From Methylogaea oryzae (lineage in GTDB: Bacteria > Pseudomonadota > Gammaproteobacteria > Methylococcales > Methylococcaceae), in NCBI RefSeq assembly GCF_019669985.1, contig NZ_AP019782.1, forward strand, positions 2,784,001 to 2,848,000: DNA of 64,000 bases. Reading direction: 5' to 3'. The translations under genes were made by a program, and so were the position numbers. Below the pieces are notes generated by a model. It saw only the letters and a list, made by a program, of their open reading frames with translations. It searched no databases and was not told the DNA's origin. Below, piece by piece: positions 28,153 to 41,405 of this stretch. Positions within the stretch are counted from its first letter, which is position 1, and each line of letters starts with the position of its first letter.

Positions 28153-31100
28153 ATGAAAAGCCAGGTTTTGGACGACTTCGCATCCGTCGCCGATTGGACC
28201 GCGGTCACCTCGGGCCAGGCGCGGCTGGACATCTCCCGAGCAACGGAAGCGGACGGCCACGCCCTGCGGCTGGACTTCGACTTCGGCGACGGCGGCGGCT
28301 TCGTGGTGGCGCGCAAGCCGATCGACCTATCCTTGCCGGAAGCCTACGCCTTCACGTTCCGCCTGCGCGGCGCCGCCCCGCCCAACAAGTTCGAATTCAA
28401 GCTGGTGGACCCCGGCGGCCACAACGTTTGGCGCTACCAACAGGAAGGCTTCGATTTCGCCTGCGACTGGCGCGCGCTGAAAATCCGCAGCAGCCAGATC
28501 GACTTCGCTTGGGGACCGGCCGGCAGCGGCCCGGCGCAACGAATCGGCGCCATCGAAATCGTCATCGCCGCGCCCCCCGGCGGCAAGGGCAGCGTCTGGC
28601 TGGCGGACTTGCGGCTGGAGGACCACAGCATCCGCGAAACACCCTTGCTGCAAGCCTCCAGCGCCCTGCCCGGACACGACGCCGGCTGCGCCATGGACGG
28701 CCGCAAGGACAGCCACTGGCGGCCGGATCCCGCCGACGCCGCCCCCTGGCTGCTGGTGGACTTCCGCGAGGAGCGGGAATTCGGCGGCCTGGCCGTCGAT
28801 TGGGCGTCCCGGGCCGCCCCGTTCGAAGTGCAGATTTCCGCCGACGGCAACCATTGGCGCAGCGCTTACCAAGCGCCGCAGGCCCAAGGCCGGCGCAGCC
28901 CCGTCTACCTGCCCCAATGCACGGCGCGCTTCGTCCGCCTGGCCCTGCGGTCCGCCAGCGACGGCATCGCCGAAATCGAGGTGCAGCCTTACGACTATTC
29001 CCGCTCCATCGACGCTTTTTTCCGCCACCTGGCCCAGGAAAGCCGGCGCGGCCTCTATCCCCGCTACCTGTACGGCGAGCAAAGCTACTGGACGCCGGCG
29101 GGCGTGCCCCATGGGCTGACCCGCGCCGTGCTCAACGAAGAAGGCCTGCTGGAAGTGGACGAAGGCGGCTTTTCCCTGGAACCGTTCCTGTACCTGGACG
29201 AAAAACTCCTGACCTGGGCCGATGCCGCCGTCGAACAACGGCTGGAACGGGACTACCTGCCCGTCCCCTCGTCGGTCTGGCGGCTGCACGGCCTGACGCT
29301 GACCACCACAGCCTTCGCCGGCGGCGAGCTGGACGAGGCGGTGCTGTACGTGCGCTACCGGCTGGAGAACGTCGGCGGCGAGTCCCGCCCGGTGCGCTTC
29401 TTCGCCGCCATCCGGCCGTTCCAGGTGACGCCGCCCTGGCAGTCCTTCGGCAAAATCGGCGGCACCAGCCCGATCCGCCGGCTGGCTTACGACGGCCGAA
29501 CGATACGGGTGGACGACGGCAAAACCGTCGTCCCGCTGGCCGTCCCCACCGCCTTCGGCGCCGCCGCCTTCGACCAGGGCCAGGTGACGGCGGCCTTGCT
29601 GGCCGGCGAAACGCCGGCGTCCGGCCTGGTCGAGGACGGATTCGGCTACGCCTCCGGCGCCTTGCGTTACGACCTGGAGCTGGCGCCCGGCCAGCGACGC
29701 GATGTTTACCTGGCCATCCCTTTCGGCGCAGCGGACGCCGCCAAGGCGGAGCGATGCGGAAACGCCGACGGCGAACAGCTGCTCGCCGCCCACCTGCGGC
29801 ATTGGGAAAGCCGGCTGGATAAAATCGAGCTGCGCCTGCCCGAGGCGGCGCAAGCCGCCCACCTGGCTTGCAAAACCGCCGCCGCCCACATCCTCGTCAA
29901 TCGCAGCGGCCCGGCCATCCAGCCGGGGCCGCGCCGCTACATCCGCTCCTGGATCCGCGACGGCGCCTCCATGGCGGCGGCCTTGGTGCGCATGGGTTGC
30001 GCCGCCGAGGCGGCGGACTACGCCCGCTGGTACGCGCCCTTCATCGCCGCCGACGGCAACGTGCCCTGCTGCGTGGACCGCAACGGCCCCGACTGGCTGG
30101 CCGAGTTCGACAGCCAAGGCCAGTTCGTCCACGCCGTGTGGGACTATTACCGCTTCAGCGGCGACCGGGCGTTTTTGCGGGAACTGTGGCCCGCGGCACA
30201 ACGGGCGCTGGCCTATCTGGAAGCGCTGCGCGCCCGCCGCCTGACAGAGGACTTCCGCACGGAAGGCAAGCGCGCCTGCTACGGCCTGCTGCCGGAATCG
30301 GTCAGCCACGAAGGCTACCTGGCCCAGCCGGTGCACGCCTATTGGGACGATTTCTGGGCCTTGCGCGGCCTGGAGGACGCCGCCGCCATGGCGCAAGCGC
30401 TGGACCAAATCACCGAGGCGGCGCGCCTGGCCGGGCTGGCGGCCGACTTCCGCCAAGCCCTGGCGGAGTCCATCCGAACCACCATGGCCCAACGCGGCAT
30501 CGACTTCCTGCCCGGCTCGGTAGAGTGGGCCGACTTCGACCCCGCCGCCAGCGCCAACGCCATCAGCCTCCTGGACCGCCCCCCCTTGCCGGCCGACGCC
30601 GTCGCCCGCACTTTCGACCGCTACCTGGAGCACTTCCGCCGGCGCCGCGACGGCGGCATGGAATGGACCAATTACACCCCCTACGAAATCCGCGTCGTCG
30701 ACGCCCTGGTGCGCCTGGGCCGGCGCGACGACGCCCACGAGCTGCTCGACTTCTTCCTGGCCGACCGCCGCCCCCGGGCCTGGAACCAATGGCCGGAAAT
30801 CGCCTGGCGCGACGCCCGCACCCCGGCCCATCTGGGCGACGTGCCCCACAGCTGGATCGGCGCCGAGTACGTGCTGGCCTTCCGCAACCTGTTCGTCTAC
30901 GAGCGGGAAACCGAGCAAACCCTGGTGATCGCGGCGGGCGTTCCCGCCCGATGGCTGGACGGCGGCTTCGAAATCGCCGTGAGCGGCATGCCCACCGGCT
31001 ACGGCAAGCTCAGCTACACCCTGCGCCGGGAAGGGGAAAACCGCCTGCGCTTGCGGCTGTCCGGCGATTTTGCCGCGCCGCACGTCAGGATGGCGCTAAG

Positions 31101-31224
31101 GCCGCCGCTGCCGCGCCCCCTGTCCGGCGTGACGGTGAACGGCGAAGCGGCGGAGCATTTCGGCCGCGACAGCGTCGCGCTGGCTTGCGCCGGGGCGCCA
31201 CTGGAAGTCGTCATGGCGTTTTGA
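28153..31224 (+). CDS. Large discoidin (F5/8C) plus six-hairpin glycosidase-like protein
   Basis: A 1023-residue protein without obvious signal peptide. Residues about 1-160 form a beta-rich, carbohydrate-binding-like domain (FDFGDGGGFVVARKPIDL). About 165-280 is discoidin-like (DGRKDSHWRPDPADAAPWLLVDF...RFVRLALRS). The large C-terminal part is (alpha/alpha)6-like: IRSWIRDGASMAAALVRMG, VPCCVDRNGPDWLAEFDSQGQFVHAVWDYYR, then a glycoside-hydrolase-style beta sandwich. An acidic residue in WIRDG and the WLAEFDS segment could be catalytic, but I do not assign them. The ATG at 28153 matches where the domain begins; the open frame upstream looks non-coding. Substrate unknown; a polysaccharide role near the flippase is inference. 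Confidence 0.65.
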   Translation: MKSQVLDDFASVADWTAVTSGQARLDISRATEADGHALRLDFDFGDGGGFVVARKPIDLSLPEAYAFTFRLRGAAPPNKFEFKLVDPGGHNVWRYQQEGFDFACDWRALKIRSSQIDFAWGPAGSGPAQRIGAIEIVIAAPPGGKGSVWLADLRLEDHSIRETPLLQASSALPGHDAGCAMDGRKDSHWRPDPADAAPWLLVDFREEREFGGLAVDWASRAAPFEVQISADGNHWRSAYQAPQAQGRRSPVYLPQCTARFVRLALRSASDGIAEIEVQPYDYSRSIDAFFRHLAQESRRGLYPRYLYGEQSYWTPAGVPHGLTRAVLNEEGLLEVDEGGFSLEPFLYLDEKLLTWADAAVEQRLERDYLPVPSSVWRLHGLTLTTTAFAGGELDEAVLYVRYRLENVGGESRPVRFFAAIRPFQVTPPWQSFGKIGGTSPIRRLAYDGRTIRVDDGKTVVPLAVPTAFGAAAFDQGQVTAALLAGETPASGLVEDGFGYASGALRYDLELAPGQRRDVYLAIPFGAADAAKAERCGNADGEQLLAAHLRHWESRLDKIELRLPEAAQAAHLACKTAAAHILVNRSGPAIQPGPRRYIRSWIRDGASMAAALVRMGCAAEAADYARWYAPFIAADGNVPCCVDRNGPDWLAEFDSQGQFVHAVWDYYRFSGDRAFLRELWPAAQRALAYLEALRARRLTEDFRTEGKRACYGLLPESVSHEGYLAQPVHAYWDDFWALRGLEDAAAMAQALDQITEAARLAGLAADFRQALAESIRTTMAQRGIDFLPGSVEWADFDPAASANAISLLDRPPLPADAVARTFDRYLEHFRRRRDGGMEWTNYTPYEIRVVDALVRLGRRDDAHELLDFFLADRRPRAWNQWPEIAWRDARTPAHLGDVPHSWIGAEYVLAFRNLFVYERETEQTLVIAAGVPARWLDGGFEIAVSGMPTGYGKLSYTLRREGENRLRLRLSGDFAAPHVRMALRPPLPRPLSGVTVNGEAAEHFGRDSVALACAGAPLEVVMAF

Positions 31225-31266
31225 GCGCTGCCCAGCCGGCGCAAAGGGCATTACAATAGCTCACCC

Positions 31267-32031
31267 ATGAATACCCTCATCGCCTTCCAAACCATCGTCT
31301 ACAAGGAAGTCGCCCGCTTCACCCGCATATGGCCGCAAACCATCCTGCCGGCGGCGGTGACCACCTCCCTGTACTTTTTGATTTTCGGCCGCCTCATGGG
31401 CGAGCGCATCGGCGACATGGGCGGCTACCGCTATATCGATTTCATCGTGCCCGGCGTGATCCTCATGACGGTGATCAACAACGCCTATTCCAACGTGGTG
31501 TCCTCGTTCTACTCCACCAAGTTCCAGCGCCACATCGAGGAGCTGCTGGTGGCGCCGGTGCCCAACTGGGTGATCCTGGCCGGTTACGTCACCGGCGGCG
31601 TGGCGCGCGGGCTGGCGGTGGGCGGCGTGGTGACGGCCATCTCCCTGTGCTTCACCGAAGTGCGCATCCACGATTACGGCATCACCCTGGCAGTGTTCCT
31701 GGTGACCTCGGCCTTGTTCGCCCTGGCCGGCTTCATCAACGCCGTCTACGCCAACAGCTTCGACGACATTTCCATCATCCCCAATTTCGTGCTGACGCCC
31801 CTGGTCTACCTGGGCGGGGTGTTCTACACGGTGGACCTGCTGCCGGAATTCTGGCGCAACCTGTCCCTGGGCAATCCCATCCTCTACATGGTCAACGCGT
31901 TCCGCTACGGTTTTTTGGGGATCAGCGACATCCCGCTGCTGCACGCCTTTTCCATCGGCCTGGGCTTTATCGCGGCGCAGGCCGTGTTCGCCCTTTACCT
32001 ATTAAACAAAGGCGTGGGCTTGAAAAGTTGA
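31267..32031 (+). CDS. ABC-2 type transporter permease (YadH-like)
   Basis: A 254-residue membrane protein with about six hydrophobic segments. It shows the YadH/ABC-2 permease pattern: NTLIAFQTIVYKEVARFTRIWPQTI at the start, YIDFIVPGVILMTVINNAYSN in the middle, and VLTPLVYLGGVFYTVDLLP...NPILYMVNAFRYGFLG near the end. Such permeases work with a separate ATPase (YadG type), normally encoded just upstream. Here the upstream gene is the discoidin/glycosidase protein 43 bases away, and no ATPase gene adjoins, so the partner must be elsewhere. Substrate unknown. Confidence 0.85.
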   Translation: MNTLIAFQTIVYKEVARFTRIWPQTILPAAVTTSLYFLIFGRLMGERIGDMGGYRYIDFIVPGVILMTVINNAYSNVVSSFYSTKFQRHIEELLVAPVPNWVILAGYVTGGVARGLAVGGVVTAISLCFTEVRIHDYGITLAVFLVTSALFALAGFINAVYANSFDDISIIPNFVLTPLVYLGGVFYTVDLLPEFWRNLSLGNPILYMVNAFRYGFLGISDIPLLHAFSIGLGFIAAQAVFALYLLNKGVGLKS

Positions 32032-32103
32032 GGCGGAGACGCCACAACCCATGGCGAAGTCCGTCATCGTTGCCAAACGCCCGCTTCAGCCGAAAGACCC
32101 GCG

Positions 32104-32430
32104 ATGAGTTCTACACAGCTCTCTTACGATTTGCCCGTAGTGACCCAATGGCCGGACGGCCGGATATTGCAATGCCGCGCCCATCGCATAGACCAGCACG
32201 GCATGACCATCAGGGTGCCCTATACCGCCAAGGCGGGCAGCCAAATCAGGCTGGGCTTCAAAATCCTGGTGGGCGGCAAACCCCAAGCCATCTCCGCCGT
32301 CGCCACGGTCAGCCTTAGCTATTTGTCCGGCAGCGACAACATGTTCCATATCGACCTGCGCTTCAAGCAGCTCAGCCCGCAGCAGCAGGAAGACATCGAA
32401 ACCTTCATCCGCGAACGCAAAAAGGGCTAA
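32104..32430 (+). CDS. PilZ-like domain protein
   Basis: A 108-residue single-domain protein with a beta-barrel-like pattern (VVTQWPDGRILQCRAHRIDQHGMTIRVPYT, later FHIDLRFKQLSPQQQEDIETFIRE) of the PilZ family. The canonical c-di-GMP motif RxxxR...DxSxxG is only partly present (IDQHGM in place of DxSxxG), so cyclic-di-GMP binding is doubtful. Its last four bases overlap the end of the convergent recD. Confidence 0.55.
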   Translation: MSSTQLSYDLPVVTQWPDGRILQCRAHRIDQHGMTIRVPYTAKAGSQIRLGFKILVGGKPQAISAVATVSLSYLSGSDNMFHIDLRFKQLSPQQQEDIETFIRERKKG

Positions 32431-34255
32431 CCGCCCCACAGTCGCTCGCGCAAGCCGGAAGCCCTGGCCGGCAAAGCGGCCAGGGCCCGCGTCAACGCCT
32501 CCGCCGTTCCCCAGATCTCCGCCCGCTGTTTGGCGCGGGTCACCGCCGTGTAGGCCAGCGGCCGGTTGAGCACCGGACTGGCCTGATCGGGCAGCGCCAG
32601 CAGCACCTCGTCGAACTCCGAGCCCTGGCTTTTATGCACGGTCATGGCGTACACCGGCTGATGCTCCGGCAGCCGGCCGGGGGCCAAGCCGCGCACGCGG
32701 CCCTCGCCGTCCTCGAAAAACACCCGCAACTGGCCGCCATCCTCCAGGGCGATGCCGATGTCGCCGTTGAACAGCCGCAGGTTGTAATCGTTGCGGGATA
32801 TCATCACCGCCCGGCCCGGATACCAAACCGTGCGGTAGTTAAGATTGCGCCGCTGCTTGAGGCGCTCCTCCAGCAGCCGGTTGAGGTTTTCCGCGCCGCC
32901 GTCCCCTTCCCGATGGGCGGTGAGCGCGCGGAAGCGGTTGAAGGCCGCCAGGGCCGCCGCCGCGTCGCCCTGGCGCACCGCATCGAAATAGCCGGCGTAT
33001 CCCTCCTCCATGCGCCGCAGCAGGTCGTCCTTCAACTGGGCGAAACGCCCCTGCTGCCAGGCGATGCCGTTTTCCCCCCGCGCCAACAGCGCCAAAGCCG
33101 GCTCGGCCTGGCCGTCGTTGAACAGCCGCGCCAAGGCGCCGATGCCGCTGTCGGCGGCGAAGCGGTGGGAGTGGCGCAGCAGCAGGATGGAGTCGGACAA
33201 AGGGGAGGACGCTGGCCCCTCGCCGGCGGCGGCGACAGGCGCTCCCGCCTCCCGCAGCAAAGCCAAAAACCCGTCGCTGTATCGCCCGCCGGCGCAAATG
33301 TCGCCGAACACCGATCCCGCCTCCACCGAGGCCAGCTGGTCCTTGTCGCCCAGCAGGATCAAGCGGCAGCCGGGCGGCAGGGCGTCCAGCAGCTTGGCCA
33401 TCAGCGCCAAGTCGATCATGGAAGCCTCGTCCACCACCAGCACGTCCAAAGGCAAGGGGCGCTCGGCGTTGTGGCGGAAATAGACCGAATCGGGCCGGCT
33501 GCCCAGCAGGCGGTGCAGGGTCAGGGCGTTTTCCGGGATGGCCGCCACGGTGTCGGCATCGAAGCCGAGGCTCAGCTTGGCGCCGCGGATGGCGTCCTGC
33601 ATGCGGGCGGCGGCCTTGCCGGTGGGCGCCGCCAGGCCGATGCGCAAACCGCCGCCGGCCTGGGACTGCAAGGCGGCGAGGATGCGGATGACGGTGGTGG
33701 TTTTGCCGGTGCCGGGGCCGCCGGAAATAACGCAGAAACGCCGCAGCACGGCGGCGGCCGCCGCCGCCCGCTGCCAGTCCGGCTGCTGGGTGTTGTGGGT
33801 GAACAAACGGTCCAGATCCCGGCGCAGCTTGGGCAAGTCCACGTCGTCGCAAAACGCCGCGCGCTGCAGCAGCTGTTGCGCCAAGCGCGTTTCGTAATGC
33901 CAGTAGCGGGCCAGGTAAAGGCGCGCGCCGTCCAGGACCAAGGGGGTGTGCTCGCCCGGCGCGCCGATGATTCCTCCGGCTCCCTCTCCCTCAGGGAGAG
34001 GGTTGGGGTGAGGGGAAGTTAAAAAGCCATGGTCATTTAATCCCCTCACCCTATCCCTCTCCCTGAGGGAGAGGGGACCGGAAGTTGTGGGCTCATCGGT
34101 AGCGCCAAAACCACCCGCCAAGTCCAAGCACACATGCCCCTCTTCCACCGCCAGGCAAACGCGCCTGGCCAGGTCCAGCACCGATTCCGGCGCCTGCGGA
34201 TGCAACCGTCCCAAGCAGGCGGCGAACTGTTCGGCCAGGGGCGAATAAGTTTCCG

Positions 34256-34259
<4 letters not shown>
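32427..34259 (-). CDS. recD: Exodeoxyribonuclease V subunit alpha, RecD helicase
   Basis: The 610-residue 5'-3' helicase of RecBCD. The Walker A motif is ISGGPGTGKTTT (near residue 181); Walker B DVLVVDEASMIDLALMAKLL and the C-terminal UvrD-like block (YAMTVHKSQGSEFDEVLLALP, LAYTAVTRAKQR) are intact. Near residues 58-95 the frame crosses a pair of palindromic repeats (33973-34085), giving a 38-residue insert in the N-terminal domain that contacts RecC in E. coli. The ATG overlaps the recB stop by three bases, fixing the start; the open frame further upstream overlaps recB and is not RecD-like. Confidence 0.93.
33973..34085. repeat. Palindromic REP-like pair in frame inside recD
   Basis: Two inverted units, each with a CCCTCTCCCTcaGGGAGAGGG-type stem and a GGGGTGAGGGG arm, separated by an AT-rich spacer. 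In frame they give SGPLSLRERDRVRG and SPHPNPLPEGEG. Confidence 0.9.
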
Positions 34260-37948
<3,689 letters not shown>

Positions 37949-38294
37949 TGGAAGAAGAAGTACCAGCCGGGCGCAGCGGCGTCAAATTCCGTGCCCGATA
38001 GACGAAGCCGAATCCCTGCGTCCGAGGGCTCTACTCGATCCGGCGTTGCGGCGAGCGTCGGTAACCAACAGCCAAAACCGGGGGCGAACCAACGGCCGGC
38101 GGAAGCGGTTGGCCTTCAGGCCATGAAAGCAACGGGCCGAGGAACAAAGGAATCCCTGCTGCCTAGTCTGGTTAGCTCCGGCGGCGAAACCGGATAGAGC
38201 CGGTGCATTCCACGTTTCGCCGCGCGATGGCGCACTTGACGCGGCAGGCGCTTTTTCCCACCATGCCGCCAACGTCAACCATCAGGAGTTTGCC
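37949..38294. other. Non-coding region between recB and the SDR gene
   Basis: 346 bp upstream of two divergent genes. I see no recC fragment, tRNA, known riboswitch core or strong terminator. An AGGAG ribosome-binding site lies just before the SDR ATG (38295). Several GC-rich short dyads (for example CCGGCGG...CCGG near 38090-38205) hint at RNA structure but do not match a family I recognise. Confidence 0.4.
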
Positions 38295-38990
38295 ATGCAC
38301 ACCGTACTCGTCACCGGCGCCAACCGAGGCTTGGGGCTAGAGTTTTGCCGTCAATACGCGGAGGCGGGCTGGCGGGTGCTGGCCGCCTGCCGCGACCCCG
38401 ACAATTCCAAGGCCTTGCATGGGTTGGCCAAGCGCCACGGGGGCCTGGAAATCCACGCGCTGGACGTGGCGGACCACGCCGCAATCGACCGCCTGGCGGA
38501 GGAGCTGCGCGGCCGCGCCGTCGACGTGTTGTTGAACAACGCGGGAGTCTACGGCGACAACGACCAAAACGATTTCGGCAGCATGGATTACGGCTTGTGG
38601 GAACAGGTGTTGCGCATCAACACCCTGGGGCCGGTGAAAATGGCCGAGGCGTTCCTGCCCCACGTGTTGCGCGGCGAACGCAAATTGGTGGTGGCGGTGA
38701 CTAGCCTGATGGGCAGCATGGCGGACAACTCCAGCGGACATTCGCTGATGTACCGCAGCAGCAAGGCGGCGCTGAACGCCGCCGTGCGCAGCTTGGCCTT
38801 GGATTTACGGCCGCGCGGCGTGGGTTTCCTGCTGGTGCATCCGGGTTGGGTGCAGACCGACATGGGCGGCGCCAACGCGCCGTTGCAGGCGGAGGAAAGC
38901 GTGCGCGGCATGCGCCAGCAGGTGGAGCACTTCGATTTGCGCCACAGCGGGGAGTTCGTCAATTACCTGGGCAAGCCGCTGGCTTGGTGA
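38295..38990 (+). CDS. Short-chain dehydrogenase/reductase
   Basis: A 231-residue NAD(P)-dependent oxidoreductase with Rossmann fold. It has TGANRGLG (cofactor loop) at residues 7-14, LLNNAG, and the catalytic YRSSK (YxxxK). The VTSLMGSMADNSSG stretch holds the active-site Ser region. The LVHPGWVQTDMGG segment is typical of C-factor/sniffer-like SDRs, whose substrates are mostly unknown. The start has a good AGGAG site. It stands alone between recB and thiO. Confidence 0.88.
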   Translation: MHTVLVTGANRGLGLEFCRQYAEAGWRVLAACRDPDNSKALHGLAKRHGGLEIHALDVADHAAIDRLAEELRGRAVDVLLNNAGVYGDNDQNDFGSMDYGLWEQVLRINTLGPVKMAEAFLPHVLRGERKLVVAVTSLMGSMADNSSGHSLMYRSSKAALNAAVRSLALDLRPRGVGFLLVHPGWVQTDMGGANAPLQAEESVRGMRQQVEHFDLRHSGEFVNYLGKPLAW

Positions 38991-39047
38991 TATTCCGCGT
39001 GCTAGCGGTCGGCATTGCCCCTTCGCTGCCGATGAAGGGCTGTAATC

Positions 39048-39080
39048 CTCCCTCTCCCTGAGGGAGAGGGAACCGGAAGT
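39048..39080. repeat. Single intergenic REP-like unit
   Basis: CCCTCTCCCTgaGGGAGAGGG followed by AACCGGAAG: the same unit that lies inside cobN, recD and recB, here alone between two convergent genes, where it could also act as an mRNA 3' stem. Confidence 0.85.
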
Positions 39081-39125
39081 GGCGGCGCAGGGCAACGAGA
39101 CGATCACAGTTAATAGCGGCCTCCC

Positions 39126-40208
39126 TCAATGCGCCGCGTCCAGACCGTAAGGCTGCGGCGGCACGATGGGCTCGCGGCCCAGCAACAGGTCGGCCAGCAG
39201 CCGCGCCGAGGCCGGGCCCATGACCAGGCCGTTGCGGAAGTGGCCGCAGTTGAAATACAGGTTGGAAATTTCCGGATGGACGCCGATGTAGGGCACGCCG
39301 GAAGCGGTGCCCGGCCGCAATCCGGCCCATTGCCGTTCGATGGGGCAGTCGGCCAGGGCGGGCAGAATGTCCAAGGCGAAGGCTTGCAGTTCGGCCAGAG
39401 CGGCGTCGGTGAGGCTTTTGTCGAAGCCGGCCCGCTCCACCGTGCTGCCGGCCAGGATGTGGCCGTCGCGGCGCGGAATGAGGTAGCGGTTGCCGGACAG
39501 GACGATGCGGCCCAACAGGCCGGGAGGCGCTTGGAACAGCACGATCTGGCCTTTCACCGGCTCCACCTGCACGAAGCGCAGCAGGCCTTCGGACCAGGCC
39601 CCGGCGGTGACCACGTAGCGATCCGCCGTCAACAGCGTGCCGCCGACTTCCACGCCCGTCACCTTGCCGTCTGCTTGCCGCAGGCCTTCCACTCCGGCAC
39701 CCTCCAGCAACTGCAAGCCCCGTTGCAGCACGTCGGCTTTCAGCGCTTTGAGCAAGCGCGGGTTGCGCACCTGGGCGGTGGCCGGCAACCACAAGCTGTC
39801 CCCGGCGGCCAGACGCAGGGCCGGCTCCATGTCGGCCACGGCGGCGGCGTTAAGCTCGTCGCAGGCCGCCGCCGAGGAGGCGCACCAAGCCCGTGCCGAA
39901 CCGCGTTCGGCGGCATCCATGTCCAAATACAGCGCACCGCAGCGCCACCATTCCGGGTCGGTGCCGCTGCCCTGCGACAGGGAGTCGGCCAGCTCCGGGT
40001 AGTAAGCCTGGCTCCAGCGGCACAGGCGGTTGATGGCGTCGGCCTCGTGCCAAGGCCGCAGCGGCGACAGGATGCCGCCGCCGGCCCAGGACGACTCGCC
40101 GCCCACCACGCCTTTTTCCAACAGCGTCACCCGCGAGCCGCCTTGCAACAGCTCCCGCGCGGTCAAAAGCCCGGCGACGCCGCCGCCTATGATGAGAATG
40201 TCGGTCAT
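39126..40208 (-). CDS. thiO: Glycine oxidase ThiO
   Basis: A 360-residue FAD-dependent D-amino-acid-oxidase-fold enzyme. ThiO oxidises glycine to dehydroglycine/glyoxylate imine for thiazole synthesis in thiamine formation. FAD-binding ILIIGGGVAGLLTARELL is at the N-terminus, ESSWAGGGILSPLRPWHE is a strong ThiO signature, and the C-terminal FNCGHFRNGLVMGPASARLLADLL is the conserved FAD-capping block. No other thi gene is adjacent; the next gene upstream (DUF302) is seven bases away and probably co-transcribed. Confidence 0.9.
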   Translation of the reverse strand: MTDILIIGGGVAGLLTARELLQGGSRVTLLEKGVVGGESSWAGGGILSPLRPWHEADAINRLCRWSQAYYPELADSLSQGSGTDPEWWRCGALYLDMDAAERGSARAWCASSAAACDELNAAAVADMEPALRLAAGDSLWLPATAQVRNPRLLKALKADVLQRGLQLLEGAGVEGLRQADGKVTGVEVGGTLLTADRYVVTAGAWSEGLLRFVQVEPVKGQIVLFQAPPGLLGRIVLSGNRYLIPRRDGHILAGSTVERAGFDKSLTDAALAELQAFALDILPALADCPIERQWAGLRPGTASGVPYIGVHPEISNLYFNCGHFRNGLVMGPASARLLADLLLGREPIVPPQPYGLDAAH

Positions 40209-40215
40209 TGCTATC

Positions 40216-40683
40216 TCAGCGCCTCGCCGCGTAATCGATAATTTCCTTAAGGATGCCGTTCATCTTGACGCCGAACTGGTTCAGCTGCGGATTGGCGGTA
40301 TCCGTCGGCAAGGTATGGCCCACCACCGCGGTTTTGCCGTTCCTGCTGTAGACGGCCACGGTGCAAGGCATGTAGCGGATGGCGTCCGGGTCGATTTTCA
40401 GCAATTCCTTGGCGTAGCCCAGGTTGCAGAATTGCAGCACGTCGTAGTCGGGAAAGGGCTCGCCGTCGCGCTCGCGCAGCGCCTTGCCCAATTGGTTGTG
40501 GCCGGTCAGACGGAAATTTTTTTCGCTGACGATCAGCTTCAAGTCGTCCACCACATCCTGAAACGGCTTGGCGCTTTCCACTTGATAATAACCCGCCGTT
40601 GCCTCACTGTTGGCGGCCATCGCCGCCGGCACGCACCAAACCAGCCACAATGCGGCCAGAGTAACCAACCATCGCTTAGCCAT
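40216..40683 (-). CDS. DUF302 domain protein, exported
   Basis: A 155-residue protein with a signal peptide (KRWLVTLAALWLVWCVPAAMAA) followed by a DUF302 domain: FQDVVDDLKLIVSEKNFRLTGHNQLGKAL, YDVLQFCNLGYAKELLKIDPDA and MPCTVAVYSRNGKTAVV. The family is periplasmic or membrane-linked and of unknown function, with a recurrent Cys-x3-Ala-type motif. The ATG at 40683 is preceded by GGAGGTG, deciding the start. It is followed closely by thiO. Confidence 0.82.
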   Translation of the reverse strand: MAKRWLVTLAALWLVWCVPAAMAANSEATAGYYQVESAKPFQDVVDDLKLIVSEKNFRLTGHNQLGKALRERDGEPFPDYDVLQFCNLGYAKELLKIDPDAIRYMPCTVAVYSRNGKTAVVGHTLPTDTANPQLNQFGVKMNGILKEIIDYAARR

Positions 40684-40711
40684 CACGTCCCACCTCCGTC
40701 GAATCAGGCAT

Positions 40712-41326
40712 ATGGCCGAACAGCTTAGCATTCCGCAACCCATCGCAACACTGACCGGCGTGGTCCTGGCCGGCGGCGAGGCGCGCCGCATGGGCAATCG
40801 CGACAAAGGATTGATCCCGTTCCGCGGCCGGCCGCTGGCGGCTTACGCCCTGGACGCCCTTGGCCGAGTGGCCGGCCGCGTGTTGATCAACGCCAACCGC
40901 TACCGGGAAACTTACGAACAACTGGGCTATCCGGTGATCGGCGACGCCGGCGACGGATACGAAGGTCCCCTGGCCGGCATGCTGGCCGCCCTGCGCGCGG
41001 CGCAAACGCCCCATGTGCTGGTGGTGCCCTGCGACTGCCCCTTGCTGCAACCGGCGCAGCTACGGCGTCTGTACGACACGCTGTTGGCGCAAGACGCCGA
41101 AGCCTGCACGGCCCACGACGGCGCGCGGCTCAACCCGGTATTCGCCGTGTTGAAGAGCGACCTGGCGAACAGCTTGTCGGCCTATATGGACAGCGGCGAG
41201 CGCAAAGCCGAAGGGTGGCTGCGGCGGCACAGGCTGGCGGTGGTGGATTTCAGCGACGCGCCGGCGCTGTTCCGCAACGCCAACACGCCGGAAGAACTGG
41301 CCGCCTTGGAAAAAGAAATCGCCTAG
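40712..41326 (+). CDS. mobA: Molybdenum cofactor guanylyltransferase MobA
   Basis: Adds GMP to molybdopterin, giving the bis-MGD cofactor of enzymes such as formate dehydrogenases. The 204-residue protein begins with LTGVVLAGGEARRMGNRDKGLIPFRGRPL, the nucleotidyltransferase signature loop, then PVIGDAGDGYEGPLAGMLAAL and VVPCDCPLLQP with the metal-binding Asp. The start is put at the ATG shortly before the domain; an upstream in-frame codon overlaps the divergent DUF302 gene. Formate oxidation is the last step of methane oxidation, consistent with the presumed host. Confidence 0.92.
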   Translation: MAEQLSIPQPIATLTGVVLAGGEARRMGNRDKGLIPFRGRPLAAYALDALGRVAGRVLINANRYRETYEQLGYPVIGDAGDGYEGPLAGMLAALRAAQTPHVLVVPCDCPLLQPAQLRRLYDTLLAQDAEACTAHDGARLNPVFAVLKSDLANSLSAYMDSGERKAEGWLRRHRLAVVDFSDAPALFRNANTPEELAALEKEIA

Positions 41327-41334
41327 CTGACGAC

Positions 41335-41373
41335 CACAAAAAACCCCTGGACGGATTCATCCGCCAGGGGTTC
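41335..41373 (-). terminator. Rho-independent terminator of mlaA copy 1
   Basis: AACCCCTGG with inner CGGA-ttca-TCCG and CCAGGGGTT forms a long stem. On the minus strand it is followed by a T-run (TTTTTTG), so it ends the mlaA transcript; it may also slow the convergent mobA transcript. Confidence 0.88.
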
Positions 41374-41405
41374 TCGCCGCGGCCGCAGCAGGGCCCGCCG
41401 CAATG

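Noticed and set aside
28327-31083. A 918-codon open frame on the minus strand opposite the discoidin/glycosidase gene
   Set aside because: It is a GC-rich shadow frame: Gly/Ala/Val/Gln-rich with no domain pattern, while the plus strand carries coherent domains.
37949-38294. A structured RNA or recC remnant upstream of recB
   Set aside because: GC-rich dyads exist but match no RNA family I know, and no frame there resembles RecC.
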